Assembly (NCBI GenBank): GCA_022036555.1
Contig: CM039123.1
Coordinates: forward strand, 8,929,217-8,993,216
DNA: 64,000 nt
DNA from: Microstegium vimineum
Lineage: Eukaryota; Streptophyta; Magnoliopsida; Poales; Poaceae
Direction of reading: 5' to 3'
Shown: positions 44,201-57,269 of the stretch, piece by piece
Numbering within the stretch: position 1 is the stretch's first letter
How the letters are laid out: the number at the start of each line of letters is the position of its first letter
Position numbers and translations under genes: made by a program
Notes under the pieces: generated by a model
What the model saw: only the letters and a program-made list of their open reading frames with translations
What the model was told of the DNA's origin: nothing
Databases searched by the model: none

Positions 44201-45748
44201 GCTTTCTAAGGGAACCGAACCATTTCTTCATTTTCTTGTGAAATTTCAACGAGCTGAATAGAACAGGCCCTGAAGTTTACTCTTTCCTGTCAGTTGTGTT
44301 CGACTTCATCTAGTGTATTATTTTTAACAATAATTTATCTAGTGTTGAAGTCACTTTATTGCGGTATGTCTAATGTTTGGGTTTAAATGAACATGGACCT
44401 AACTCCCTTTCCAATTCCTTGATCTAGTTGTTAGTTTGCTTTGCTATTTTTTCTAGCCAGTTTGACTGAGTACTCAGGTTTCTTCCAGTTTCTCATCATT
44501 GTGGGAATGCTGATTGTCAAACATAAAAGCCTCCATCAAATTATCCTCTGAACAATGCTTTAATATATATGCTCCCGATCTCCAGTATTTAACCAGTAAA
44601 TTTTTTGCAGTGTTATTTTCAGTAGTGAACAAATGAACATATTCGCTGGGCCTGATGTATCCACGGGCCCAAAATCCCATCTAGTAGATTGCTTTCAGGC
44701 CCATCTAGGTCCATAGAGCTTTGTTACCCCTCAGGTCCATATATCATTTGAAAGGCTATAGCTGTTCTTGCTGGGGTTTTTTTGGAAAGGCTGTACATAG
44801 GTGGAAAAACAAAAACTCCTCCATTTCCTGCACTGTTTATTGTCCTAAACTTTATTCCACACTGCATGTTTTGTTAGTTCTCTGCCTAACTAACACAGGT
44901 GTTCTGCTCTCTCTCTCGTCACCTAGTAGCCATTTTGCCCCAGTAGGGTAACCTATTATTCCAGTGAAAAAAAAAAGTCAGGCGACGGTGGTATCTTGCG
45001 TTGCGTGCAGCCGGGGAACTAGCTAGTGATGTTGCCGTCCACGCCGGCGATGGCAAGCAGTAGTAGAATTTGGTTGTGACACGGCGAGTCTTTGACTGGT
45101 GGTGCCGTTCTAATTAATTAACTAACTTTTACGGTCTTGCATCTGTGGAAGTTGGTAGGAAACCTAACCGTAAACCCCCAATAATAAAATACTACTCCAG
45201 GAAGTTGGCAGTAATAAAGTAAAGTAAAGCGCGATGCGGTCGATGATATATGATCGGCCATACCAAACACGAGGTCTAATCTCCACGCCCATTTCGATCT
45301 TGCTGCTGCTGCTGCACGGACGACGTGTGAAGATGAAGCTGAAACCGCCGGACCGCGGGAACTAGCAAACCGTTCCTGTTCAGTGCACATTGCATTGCAT
45401 TGCAGTGCAGTGCCGTAGTACGTACTCTGTACACGTACCGACCGGTAGCTAGAAGCTTTATCAGCTTCTCAATCAAAGTGGAGAGTTCACCACACTGCAG
45501 ATCCAGCGCGGGAGAATGGATGTGGCCGTGGCATGGAGCTGAGAAGAAGATGCCGGCCTCTTGGTTAGTTAGTCTGTTGGTACAGTAGTAGTACGTACTT
45601 ACTCTAGTGGATGCAAATTCATATCGTTCGGCCGATAAAATCGTTGGGTGTTATAATACCGTGCCGTTCAGACACTGCACACTGAAGACCACGCGCCGCC
45701 GCGCGCCGCGCACGATTATTGGCGTTCCGGCGATAGTGACTGCACTTC
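44200..45748. other. Intergenic DNA, no gene identified
   Basis: Short frames only. It holds a (CTG)n stretch near 45302-45315 and TGCATTGCATTGCATTGCAG near 45388. Composition becomes GC-richer after 45000. Confidence 0.4.
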
Positions 45749-45999
45749 TTGGGCTATGTTTAGTTGGTGGAAAAATAATCCTGTAGCACTTTTCATTTGT
45801 ATTTGGTAATTAGTGTCCAATCATGAACTAATTAGGTTTAAAAGATTCGTTTCGCAAAGTTAAAGCAAACTGTACAATTAGTTTTTGATTTTATTTACAT
45901 TTAGTACTCCATGCATATACCGCAAGTTTGATGTTACGGAGAATCTTCTTTTTGCATAGTGTCCAAGTTTGGAAAGTTGGGGCAACTAAACCCAGTCTT
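45749..45999. mobile_element. MITE of the GGGC-TTTAGTT family, about 250 bp
   Basis: The ends GGGCTATGTTTAGTTGG and GCAACTAAACCCAG are inverted. The inside shows CTGTAGCAC, TCCAATCATGAACTAATTAG and ACAATTAGTTTTT, a body I recognise from an abundant sorghum/maize MITE family. Exact ends and target duplication are uncertain. Confidence 0.75.
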
Positions 46000-48900
46000 G
46001 GATCGAATTCGATATTACCGGCCGGTTACAGCGTCCAACTGCATGCATGCATGTCTGCCTTGGGTAGTTGGGTTGGGTTCTCCCTGCAAGAGTCGTGAGA
46101 ATATCTACAGGTTTTTATGTATTCGGTCGGGAGCATCTATCTATCTTTATCTTTCTATCGCGTAGCTAGTGGCATGGGCTGTCAAACTAGCTGACCACAC
46201 GCGGTAAGAAACGACGAGTCGACGACACTTGTAGATATATGCGCGGCCGACAGCGAAGCGGATCGGATGAATCGATGTGTACTCAGAACTCTCGAGCGGT
46301 ACTTTACTAAACGACACGAAACGAGCGTGGGCTGAAGTTGACAGTTAATTAGCTAGACTTGGAAGGAAAAATGAAAACACACGTTTAACTAACGGTCACG
46401 ATCAGAGTGTCAAAGTATCGCCAAGCTACTAGCTAGCTGCTGTGGCCTGCGGGCCTGGACAACATGTCCATGCACGCACGCTGTCAAATTGCTCTCGATC
46501 TATCACCACCAGATAAAGTTAAATATTATTATTATTTTTATAAGAAGTTAAATATTATTTGGTCCTCCAATAATTGTGCAATTGTACGTACTGCGCACTG
46601 TACAGATTGAAGTATATATAAATATATCTATATATAGCTTGCGTACGTGCCATACCAATCCCAACCACTGATATCAACGCTTACCACGGTCATAAATTAG
46701 TTATTCGTAGCAATCACGACACTGGAGACAGAGCTATAGCTGTTTCATCTTTGACTCCCACTACTCAACCTTCAGCCGGTATTTCCCACCGGCCCAAACA
46801 ACTGCAGTTAAAACATATTTCAGCCGGATCGACCGACCGTTCAGCGATCAGAATGAAATCTGAACCGCGCGCCCACTACGGATGGGCACTGACGGTTACG
46901 TGCAGACGCCGGCGCGGTCCCTGTGTGGTCGTGTGTGTCCTTGCCCGGCGGCCGGCCGCACTGTTAGAACTCTGGAGCGGCAGGGAGGTGAGCAGAGCGA
47001 GCGATGGCGTACCGTACGTGGAGACCGATTGCGCTGGATGTCTGACTGATGACTCGCTGACTTCACTTCACGTGTGAGTTGTATGTGTCCTCGTACATGT
47101 ACAGGCATTACTGATGCCCTTGGTCTGGACATTGCGCGAGCTACTAAAGTGCGGGCTGAGAGCAATGAAGGCTACGGATGATGATGAGTGTGAAGGCCGG
47201 AGATGCAGATGCTCGATCAAAAGATTGCGTTGGGTGTTCATAAATGTGGAGCCTGACTGCCTGCCTGCCTTTTCGTTTAAGCAGTTATTCGAGGGTGTGT
47301 GTTCAGAAATCGATCAGAACCGTATCGTTCCCAGTGGAGTCGCATCAGTCAGTTCTCAGTGGTAGCAGGGTGTTCAGACTTCAGAGCCATGACTTTCAGC
47401 AGTACTAGGTCAGCTGCATCTATCTGTTGCAGCCTTGCCGGATCGGTTGCATTGCATATATGCAGCCGTGTAGAATCTCTACAGGTTTACACATGAGTGG
47501 TACTTCTGAGTTTTACACATGCTGCTTGTACGAGTACGGAGTACTATGCAGGAGTAATTAATAGTACTGTAATTGGGATTATGCGTAGGGGTCAGAGTTT
47601 GGGGTTGTAGCAGCCGTATAGCTTTGGCCTTCATGGCCTGGCAGCCGTATAACATTGGGGTTGTAGAAACCTGAACTGAACTGAAGAACCGCCACCGGGC
47701 ATCGGTGCAGGTGCAGGCCGGTCGGCATCTGTTATCTGCTTGCAATTCCCGTGCCTGCCTGGGACGATGGACGCCGTGACAAGAGGATCGGAAGAGCAAG
47801 CAGAAGCAGCCAGCAGGTGGAGTCCCTATCCGCTGGCCACTCGTGTCTCCACCTTGACGGGAAACGCCGTTGTTTACCACCCCCCCTTTAATTGGTTCCT
47901 GGTGGCTGCGTCCACGATCGGCGACCTCGATGGATAGCTATCTCTGCAGGGAAGAGAATGAGATGGATGTGGAATTATTTGGCTTTTTCATGATGCGCGT
48001 GACCGCGTGATATATGGCTGGCGCAACCGCAGCCACGAACGTGGCTGGTCAATCGGCGGACCGGCCGGCCGCTTATTTGGTAGCCGTGCTGCCGCCGCTG
48101 GCTGGCTGCTGCCGTGAAGGTGGCCAACAGTGACGCCACTAGCAGCATGCTGCATGCTGACAGCGAGATGCTTTCACTTCAGCTCGCGAGCTCTTGTTTT
48201 GCATGCATGCTCCTCCAAGGAAGGGATCGTTTGCTTTAATTTGCTGGGACTAAAAAGAACGGGGGATGACTGTGACCCTTCAAGCTTGATTGAATTGGCT
48301 TGATTTTACTTTACCTTTGCAATTGTTGCTTATAGTTGTGGTCATTATTGCATCTCATCATCGTAAAGCTAGCAGGGTAAATTGCGTCGCTTTAAGGGTG
48401 GCCAATTTGCGCCGCAACTCGACTCCAGCTGGAATCTTCTTTCAGTCAACTCGATCGATCAAGTCTTGGGATTTATTTTGTTCTAGTTTCCTGTAAAAGA
48501 ATGGCTAATAATGCAAATACATATATATAGCTAGATAGTCCAGCATATGCGTGCGAAAAGTGACTTGCATGCGGCGCTTAATTGCCAACTAATAATAAGA
48601 TCTAGTCAAACTGAATACTCACAAAAAAATTTCATCGAATTTCACACCGATGAATCAGAAAGCACCCACACCCCCACCAGACATTAGTACGGCAAACTGG
48701 AGCAAGGCAATCATCAGATTTATGCCGGCCGGACTCCAGTATATGAACACGAACATGCTTGCATGGAACAAGGTGGGAAAAACATTATTAGACATCCTTT
48801 TCTGGAGAACGCGCAACATCTTAATTCGGAATGAAGCTGGCAAGAACCAGGTCAAATCAAAACGATGATACATAGGAACTGGTCAGCGCCTACAACCCCG

Positions 48901-49225
48901 GTCAAACATCGTGGAAACAATGAAGAAACAACCGCGCGCGAGCCTATAGCTCTCTGTCTGCACGCACGAACACACGCGAAACCGGTGTCCTTCTTTTTCA
49001 CCGGCCGCATGCATGATCCCGTCCACATTTTCACATCAGTCAGCCTTCAGCAGCAACCTTACACGCATATATATGTCGGCCTCTCGCACCTCGCCTCGCT
49101 TGCTGCCGGTTGCCGCCGCTCCCGATTGACGTTTGGATTTGACAGCGGATGGAAGGTAATGCCACGAGTACGACGGTAAAAGAAGACCAATTCTCCCTTG
49201 GTTTCCTTTTCCTACGAGAGGAGTA
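46000..49225. other. Gene-poor stretch, nothing identified
   Basis: GC-variable DNA rich in short palindromes (GCATGCATGCATG, TAGCTAGC) and TATATATAAATATATC at about 46614. Frames up to 133 codons (47479-47880, minus) show no domain. By eye I found no conserved plant microRNA sequence. Regulatory DNA for a gene outside the window is possible. Confidence 0.4.
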
Positions 49226-49571
49226 AGGGCCTGTTTGTTTCCATGGCAAAAGTTTTGCCCCTGTCATTTCGAATCTTTCGTCCCTAGTTTGGTCTATTTA
49301 AAATATATTAATTAAAAAAGTAATTCGTTAGCCGGATGGTAACTTCGCGAGACAAATCTTTTAATATAAATTAGTTCATGTTTTGACAATATTGTGCCAC
49401 AGTAAACATTTGTTAATTATAGATTAACTTAGCTTAATAGAATCGGCTTGTTAAGTCCCGCATGACCATGTAATTAGTTTTATAAGTAATCCATTTTTAA
49501 TACACTAACCTAGTATCGAAAAATTTGATGTGACAAAGCAAATAAATTTCCAACGAAACCAAACACGTCCT
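49226..49571. mobile_element. MITE of the GGGCCTGTTTG family, about 345 bp
   Basis: The left end AGGGCCTGTTTGTTTCC pairs with the right end GAAACCAAACACGTCCT. The AT-rich body contains ATTCGTTAGCC and GACAAATCTTTTAATATAAA. There are no coding frames. Confidence 0.75.
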
Positions 49572-50402
49572 AAAAAGGCATGGCCCTTGTTGTCGCCATT
49601 ATTAGCATGCATTAGCAGCGGTAACTGTCAGCCACCCGCTCGGTCGCCGGCATTTTGCATGGATCGGCCGGACCAACAGTAGTGCAATTTGACTTCAAAT
49701 GCATGCACGAGCCGTAACATAGCTCGTTTATACTACTAGTCAGGAAGGAGTACTAGTTCGTTCGTTAGCGTCGACGCTAATCATGGCCGGCGCGCGGCCG
49801 TACGTTCGATCGGTCGGCCGATAGCCGCCGGTCAAACGGGTGAGTTACTTGGGGAGTTGGGGCAGGGCAAGCAAGCAGCACTAGCCAGCAGCAGGACAGA
49901 GTTCACCATCAGCCCCAAGCCCCCAACTATCTCGCCGCCTCCCAGGAGTGAATAGTACGTCTTCGCGTCTGGAAAGCGTATTTTTCGGTGCTCTGACCTT
50001 TCTTCAACAAAGTAAACTGTGCGGTGAAAGTATACAGAGCACGAGGCTGTAGTGGCAGACCTACAACTTTATCATGGAGTATACATGTATGGAATTTTTT
50101 TAAGTAATTTGATAAAAACACTTCTAATTCGCTACAATCATATTCCAGTTCGGTAAAACCACATGCATTAAACAGCATGACAAGCATTCAATTTATGTAA
50201 AAACAATGAAAATTACGATATAAATAGATTAAATGAAATACAAATATTTTAAAATATAGCTATACAAGAGAGTTACAATACAACGTGTCTGACTTTATCC
50301 ATCGCTTTCTGAGTGACATCAATCTATTGATTATACCATCTTCATTCACTTGATCTGTTGGACGAACTCACTAGGTGAGGTGAGAACCAAAAGGATCACT
50401 TA
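49572..50402. other. Intergenic DNA, no gene identified
   Basis: GC-rich palindromic part to 49930, then AT-rich. A minus-strand frame at 49927-50187 has no recognised domain. Confidence 0.4.
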
Positions 50403-50410
50403 TAAATAAG

Positions 50411-50590
50411 CAGTGGCGGAGGACAAATATAAAGCAAGGTATGGCATAGTAGAATCATCTGAGCTCCCTGCCTTAATTAACGCATAGCCATTGATAGATG
50501 ATCTGTGAACCAGCCAAGGATAATGAAGAGTCTGGCAAATTTGAGGGAGGGCAGCTGCCACACCTAGCCCTACCGAGAGCTCCGCCACTG
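50411..50590. mobile_element. hAT-type MITE, 180 bp, perfect ends and target duplication
   Basis: The ends CAGTGGCGGAG and CTCCGCCACTG are perfect 11-bp inverted repeats. The 8-bp target duplication TAAATAAG is perfect (50403-50410 and 50591-50598). The ends match the 721-bp element at 11624-12344, so both were probably moved by the same hAT transposase. Confidence 0.93.
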
Positions 50591-50599
50591 TAAATAAGT

Positions 50600-51400
50600 A
50601 AACAAATTTAAGGACACAATTTTTATATAAAAATAAGAAGATTAATCTTAAACCTGGAGGTCATAGTTCCTCGGGCCTCGCCGAAGAGCGACGGACATGG
50701 ACAATCGTCGCGCAAGACGGTCGGGTGATCATGGACTCATGGTCATAGACGACTAGTATGGTGGTTCCGTCCCCACGTCTCCGTACGTGTCCGTGAGTCC
50801 ATCAGCGACGACGTCGTGGCCGATGTGCTGGCCTGCTGGGCTGCCATGGTAGCACAAGGAGCAATTAGGTGTTGAGCTCAGAGGCGGTAGTCAATGGCTA
50901 GGTGATGGTCAAGTAGAGACGTGTCGTGCCGATGAACTGAGAGCGGTGAAGGGAGGACGTGAGGCTTGGACTGAGGGATCGGAGGCCCGGAGGACTAGCC
51001 GCGGTGGCTAACACTTGGGACATCGACAAGTGCAAGAGTACATGGAAGTGACCGTGTTGACCAAGTCAAGACAACGGGGGTGAGCAAGTCAAGCGGGAAG
51101 GCTTCAGAAGACTTGGCGCTCGGGCAGTCAAGGACGAGGTGACACGTGTTGAGGAGCGGGGGACACATATGGACTACGCTATTCGCGAGTGGTTTGGGCC
51201 TCAAAATCATCGGTGGCAGGTTTACGGTTTGTGCCCCAAAACGTGAGCGGAGCTTTCGAGAAAGCGGGAATGACACGTGGCGGAATCTGGAGGTTGCATC
51301 GAGGCGACGACAAGTCCAGACAGGAAACAGTATCATCCCATCAAGATAAAGGAGTGGGTTCGGGAGAGTTGGGTCACAATGTCTTAGGGCTAGGTGATTC
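50600..51400. other. Unassigned repeat-like DNA
   Basis: Frames on both strands at 50995-51425 show no domain. It may be the U3 part of the LTR-like sequence that follows. Confidence 0.3.
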
Positions 51401-52678
51401 TCTCATATATCAGGGAGCTATTTGATAATATCCAATAGACCCCGTTAAATAAGGATGGAGGGGTATCCTCATCCTCACCTCTTGCATTTTCCATCTCTCA
51501 CCTCAATTCCTAGGTTTTTCCTTCCACTAGTTTTCATGATTAAGGTCCATGGATGAACCACCCATGTAACTTGAACTCATGCTCAGGAATGAAGGCCGTA
51601 ACCTCCTCGTGTCCTCCGGGATTCGTTTGGTGAATTGCTTGTGTTCGTGTTCATCGCGTTTTTGCAATTCCCCTCCCTCAGTTTTCTTAAGATCTCTCTC
51701 CGTGCTTGATCTTTTCTTGATCCACTTGTTGGAGAAGGTGCTATGAACCCTTGTGAGGATTTCCACCGAAGAAATTTGTTTGATTTCGGGTGAGCACTTA
51801 GATCGGTCGTGTTTCACGTTTCTCTTTGTTTCAACTCATTCTTTCATTTTTTGATTGACTCCAAGATTTGAGAGGGAAGAAAGACATTGATCTTCATGGA
51901 ATAGATTCAGATCTACCTTGCAAACCTCATGACAAATTCTTAGATCAATTGGAGTTGAATTGAAAGGGACCCAACGATTTTTGTGTGATCCGCATAGTTT
52001 TTCGGGGGCACTAGACGCTTGCATCGAACGTTCTCTCTAGAACCAGACGCGTTCAGTGCGTATTACTCGCACATGATCCACACGGGATGCTTGCACCGGA
52101 CGCACTCGTCCTTGTGGTCCAACGTCCGGTGGTGTGGCTATTCCTGGTTGGTGAGTGAGCACCAGACGCTCGGAGCATCTGGTGGTGGGTAGCACCGGAC
52201 ACGTCTGGTGTTCCTTGGAGCTCTTTGGAAATACACCAGACGCACCACACCGAACGCGCTTGTCTCGCAAGCCATCATCCGTGTGGTCGGTTGCTAGCAC
52301 CGGACTCTGCTGCACTAGACGCGTCCGATGTGTGTGCTGCTCCGCTGCTTCGCCCGTTTCTTTCTCGTCTGGACTCTGATTCAAGTTCTGCTTATTGCGT
52401 TGGATTCATATTCACGTAGCGGACTTGATGAAGTACTTTTTAGACTAGTTCTCTCAAGTGTGCTACTATCAATGAGTTTGGTTTTCTTCGATTTCACTAA
52501 GTACCCTCAATCAGTTTATCTTGCTACTTGTTTGACAGCGTGAATTAGTTGTGGTGTGTTCTTTTCAGTCTTTGGAGAGTTTGCTTTTGGGGTTTTAATT
52601 TGGATAGTGGCTGAATATTTCAAAAGAGATTTGAGGCTCCTATTCACCACCCCTCCGGTTGCCGTTTTAGTCCTTCAA
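51400..52678 (+). repeat. Probable copia (SIRE/Maximus-like) LTR, + strand
   Basis: The right end reads CTCCTATTCACCACCCCTCC then GTCCTTCAA, the usual ending of SIRE-type LTRs just before the primer site. No proper primer site follows. Repeated CCGGACGC/GTCCGGTG phrases at 52060-52330 recur at 29180-29480. The left boundary is not defined and no internal domain is attached. Confidence 0.45.
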
Positions 52679-54544
52679 TATGAATTGAAATTGCAAGTGT
52701 TGAGAATGCAAACCAATGGGGCAAGTGACACAATGAAATTTTCACTGAGATTCATTTACTTGTAGGCAACCTATGTCTTATGTTGAGGTGGATCTCAAGT
52801 TCACCACATCACTTAGAATGCTGATAGAACACTAGGGACCTCTAGAAACCTCTATTGATTTCACTATAGTTCCTCTTGGTGAATCTCCCGTGGGGATGAG
52901 CACAAAGCCCTCACAATAGCCAAAGATCGGAGACACCAACAATCACCATGATTTTTCTCCACAACCCAACATAAGCATCAAGTCTACTAGGTGGCAATAA
53001 TCACCAAGAGTAACAAGAAATACCCATTCACAAAGATTACATAGTTCCACCAAATGCAAATCTTAAATGCACACACTAGGGCTCTCAACCTCTTAAACAA
53101 ATCAGCACCAAGCTTAGAGACAGAGAGGATAGGGAGGAGGTGTCTTCAAGCTCTCAAGATCACCCACTAGAGCACTCAATCTCTCACTAGGGTTAGCACC
53201 AACCTTTGAGAGAGAAGATAGCGATGAACACACTAATTTTTACATCTCAAAATTTTGCAAATGGTCAAGAGAGACAGTGGAGGGGGAGATGGCTTATCTA
53301 CTCTGCTAGCCACCCTTGTGCTTGGCCAGGCCCAGGCGCACAACCCGCACCGGAAATTTCAGTGACGATTGGCACATATTTTGGGTGGCCTAGCCAATGG
53401 TTGAAATGGACCTCCCTTCTCTCTCTAACAAGTGGGTCATGCACCAATGGTCGAAACCATGGTCAACGCAAACAAAATGGATGGCCTGAACCTCCCACAC
53501 ATTCCCACATGCACGCGTCCGTGTCAAAAAATCTGGTGGAGGGACTTGCCCCCCCCTCAGAATTTTTGAGGTGGTCCAAGAACGTGGGCCCATAAGCATG
53601 GTAGGTGCACACGCAAAACAATAAGCGATCCGTGCTTTTTCTCTTTCCTAGCCACAAAAACTAGAGTGGGCTGGCCCATTTGCCGGGTCAGCTATGCGAC
53701 CAACTGGATAGGCCTTCTTCAAAAAATTTGACCAGGTTGGTTATTAATTCTGGCTGGGTTGCTCAACCACCAAAACTATTAGCTACAAATTCCCATGGGA
53801 TTTGGAATTTTCAGCCTAGCTAGATAGCAGCCCTTCAAGCACTTAAATTTCTCACCCTTTTTGAAAGTGTTAACCCTTCAAGTGATCAAACAACTTTACC
53901 ACTAAAGTTAGCTTTTCACAAAGAGTTTTAAAGGGTTTTCTCTTGCATCTCACAACGTCACTAAGCACAATGCATATGCAAATGAAACACATTTAGTGGC
54001 ACTTGTTGACCATTACAACTAAAGATTTCCGTTTTTATATTACAGTCATCTATAGCTTAAAGTTACTTAGGACTCAGTGAATGATTCTTTCCTTTTGTAT
54101 TCACTTTAGTGAATCTTGTAATGAATATTTGAGACCCTAAATATTATCAAAAATAAAAAGTTTGAACTAAAAAGTTTTATATCTCGTCAAGTACTACAAC
54201 TTTGGTTTATATTATATCTCCATATGAGGTCTTTTGAAAATCCTAAAAATTCAATTTCAGAACTCTAAGGAGTTAAAATATAACTATGGGACTCATGATT
54301 TTAAATTAAAAATTTATCAACTAAAAAGTTCAAGATTTCAACAACCTCAATATAAATGTTTTCTAGTATGTTGCATGCTAGCTTTAAAACTAACTAAACA
54401 TCTCATGCTAAGTGTCAATACACATTCTATAATGCATAACAATTCAAAATTGTACCTTTTGTTAGAATTTACCAAGAAAAACCATATTTCATTCCATAAA
54501 CGTATCAAAGGAGAATTTGTGTTTATAAAATGCAATGTCTAACT
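52679..54544. other. Repeat-derived non-coding DNA
   Basis: 52780-53240 repeats phrases such as ATCACCAAGAGTAAC and CACTAGGGCTCTC, also seen near 28900-29060. The frame 53206-53595 has no domain. The AT-rich part after 53900 may be the interior of the CACTA element whose end follows. Confidence 0.4.
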
Positions 54545-54995
54545 AACACTCATGCACTGAGTTCATTTGTGTCTATAAAATGCAATGGCTAGAAAATGAA
54601 TATTTTTTTGGAGGCTACAACATTTTACTTGAGGGTTTGCACCCAAGGAAACTAACACCTCCTTGGAAATTTCCATTGTACACCAAATTAAAGGAATTGT
54701 GCATTTTCCTTGGCAATATAGATTAGCTCCCAAGGATTTGTAATAACACTCAAGGAAATATGAAATTATCTTGGCGGTTTCGAATAGCACCCAGAGAGAA
54801 ATGTGGAATTACCTTGGCCATTTGTAATAACACTCAAGAAAATATGAAATTGCCTTGGTAGGCGGTTCAGAATAGCCTCAATATGCATTTCCTTGGAGGT
54901 TTCTAACACCAACAAGTAGTAGTATTCTTGAGGGTTCAATTTTTTTCCTTTAAGGAAATTATTAGCTGCCATGGATACTGTATTTTCTGGTAGTG
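54545..54995 (-). mobile_element. CACTA transposon end with subterminal repeats
   Basis: The last 16 bases are, on the minus strand, CACTACCAGAAAATAC, the CACTA (En/Spm) terminal signature. Inside lie repeated CAAGGAAAT/ATTTCCTTGG motifs in both orientations (for example 54640, 54706, 54752, 54817, 54833, 54888), typical transposase-binding subterminal repeats. The other end was not found in the window. Confidence 0.75.
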
Positions 54996-57269
54996 CTTAG
55001 TGTTTTCTCTCTAAGGCTTTAAGCTTGCAATTTGTACTAACATTTCTTGTCAATCATGTATGTTAGTCATTTCTTGCACCAATAATGATACCGTTTCTCT
55101 TAAAAAGCAATAGGCACTCATTGTCATATATAAGCATACCACACCACACACGTACACCTATCAACGCTAACGAGAGACTACACAACTCATCATGAAAATT
55201 GACAACATGTCACCATACGTAGAGGCTATTATTAAAGTGGATACATTATTTCCAATGAATGAATAGATATCCAAAAAAAAATGCGAGCGCCGGTGATGAA
55301 TCTAGGACTCATCAAACCTAGGTGAGCATACATGCATGTTCCAAGAACCTATTAACCTAACCAATATAGCACTACTATAGTGACGAGTTGACATGAACTA
55401 CAAAACATGACGGAGCTAATTCACCGGAGTCATCAGATAGGGAATCTCATATCTTGCCTTGTTATCGTCGTTGCTTCTGCGGTTGTGCCGGTTCTGATGA
55501 AACATGGCGACGATAGTCAAAAGTTGGCCGCGAAAGTAAACAGATACGTACACACAATTGTTATATGATCCATACGTTGGCTTGTGCAGCATGCCGCGGG
55601 CGTGGACAATTCGCACAATGAAAAGTGACCTAACTGAGATGAGCCTAGCTAGTTGTTCCAAAACAAATACTTTTATTTTGCAATCAAAATAAATACCCCA
55701 TACAGCAGTTATACCGTTTGCCATTTGTAACATGTTGAGGTAGCTGCTGCAAAATCTTGGACAAGCAGATACATACAAAATTTCACTGGCGCCCTTATGT
55801 ACAACCTGCTGCCGGAACAAGAGAAATGTTTATGTTTACGAAGTTTTTGTTTCTGTAAGCGACAGAATGTGTGGAGCTGTCTCCAAATGTGAAAGGACTG
55901 GAAAGACGACTGTCTGACTGGTGAGGCGCGGACGGGTCGATGATTCGTACACTGTTGCGCATTAATTTATTGAGACTTGATTTGAGTGCGCCTTCTTTGA
56001 TGTGAAATGCTCTGTCGTTTAACCGAATCAAACAACGGTCGCCATTTGGAAGGGTTTTGGGATAAGGACGTGTGCTTTAGTTATGAATTGATCAAACTGA
56101 ACTCAAAAAGTAATGCACTGGTTAACATGTACTTTTTTTTTTGCGTTTGGTTAACGTGTACTATAAGGCTTAAATAATACCAGTATTTGGCATAAGCCAA
56201 AGTGATCACATAAAAAAATGCAATCACCAAACGGTCAACGCGTAAGAGATCATATACATGTTCCAAAGTCGAGGAAGTTACATGTATATAATTCTCCATC
56301 GGACGGCTAAGAAACATGCGGCAGACCAAATAAGATAAATTTAGTTTAAACCCTTTTTACAGATTAATGTAAACTCATCCAAATGTAAACTTATCTATAT
56401 GTTCCCTCCGTCGGTTAATATATATGGGACATGTTCTCTGGTAAGAAAAAAAAATACTTCAAATATATATTTGAATTTGATTTATTGGATATTTAGACAA
56501 ATTCAGTGATATTTTAATCCAAAAAATAAAGATATTTATAATAGGCACATACATGTCTGATCTTTTTATTCCCATAAGCATAATAATAAGACTAATGCAA
56601 ACATATCAATCATATGAACAGATAATTGAAGATAGAAATTAGGTTACACCCTAAACGGACCTGAACTAAAAACAATTGAGGCATAATTGCTTGGTTAAAT
56701 CATGATGAAGTTTGTTCGAGGTAGTCAACCAAAAGTTGACATAGTGGTGGGAGGAAAACCATATAGTCGACCCCACACACCGTGAATAGGAACGTCATCG
56801 AAAAGTAGTCAGACTTATTGCCAGAAATAGAGAGCGAGTGAGAGGTAGTCACACTGTTTGCCTGGATGGGAGCAAGTATATAACATCCCACAAATTCCCT
56901 AAGTTAATAATCCTATATTTTTAAAACTTTTGATCAAATCTTGTATGTTGCGCGATCATTTTAAGATAAGATCCCTAGTTGCCAGTTTGCCACATATGCT
57001 ACTCTTGCTACCATAGTTGTGCATATGCATTAAAAAATACAACTATGATAGTTGCTTCTTCTTGGTTTTTATGACTGTTAATAAGTAATCAAACACCACA
57101 CAACTAGTACCATGTAACTTGAAAGTGCTTGAATCTTAAAGAAAACTAGCAAATAAAGCTAGTAGGATGACCGTAGTGACTACCTAATATGTATATATGG
57201 GCATACATGTATATGGAAGGAGGAAATAAAATAGAATAGGAATAGAAATAGAGAAGTGAAGGGACCAAC
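54996..57269. other. AT-rich intergenic DNA, no gene identified
   Basis: Minus-strand frames at 55416-55820 and 55795-56031 are unrecognised, lie in different frames and are poorly supported. A single Stowaway-like end, TTCCCTCCGTCGG, lies at 56402 without a partner. Confidence 0.4.

Noticed and set aside
46000..49225. A conserved plant microRNA precursor
   Set aside because: I scanned by eye for the common families (156, 159, 160, 164, 166-169, 171, 172, 319, 390, 393-399, 528, 529) and found no match. A new miRNA cannot be excluded.
53206..53595. A 129-codon coding frame
   Set aside because: It lies in repeat-derived sequence similar to 28.9-29.1 kb, with no domain and no splice support.
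55416..56031. A two-part minus-strand gene
   Set aside because: The frames differ, no plausible splice pair was found, and no family resemblance was seen.
56402..56420. A full Stowaway MITE
   Set aside because: Only one TTCCCTCCGTCGG end is visible, with no inverted partner within several hundred bases.
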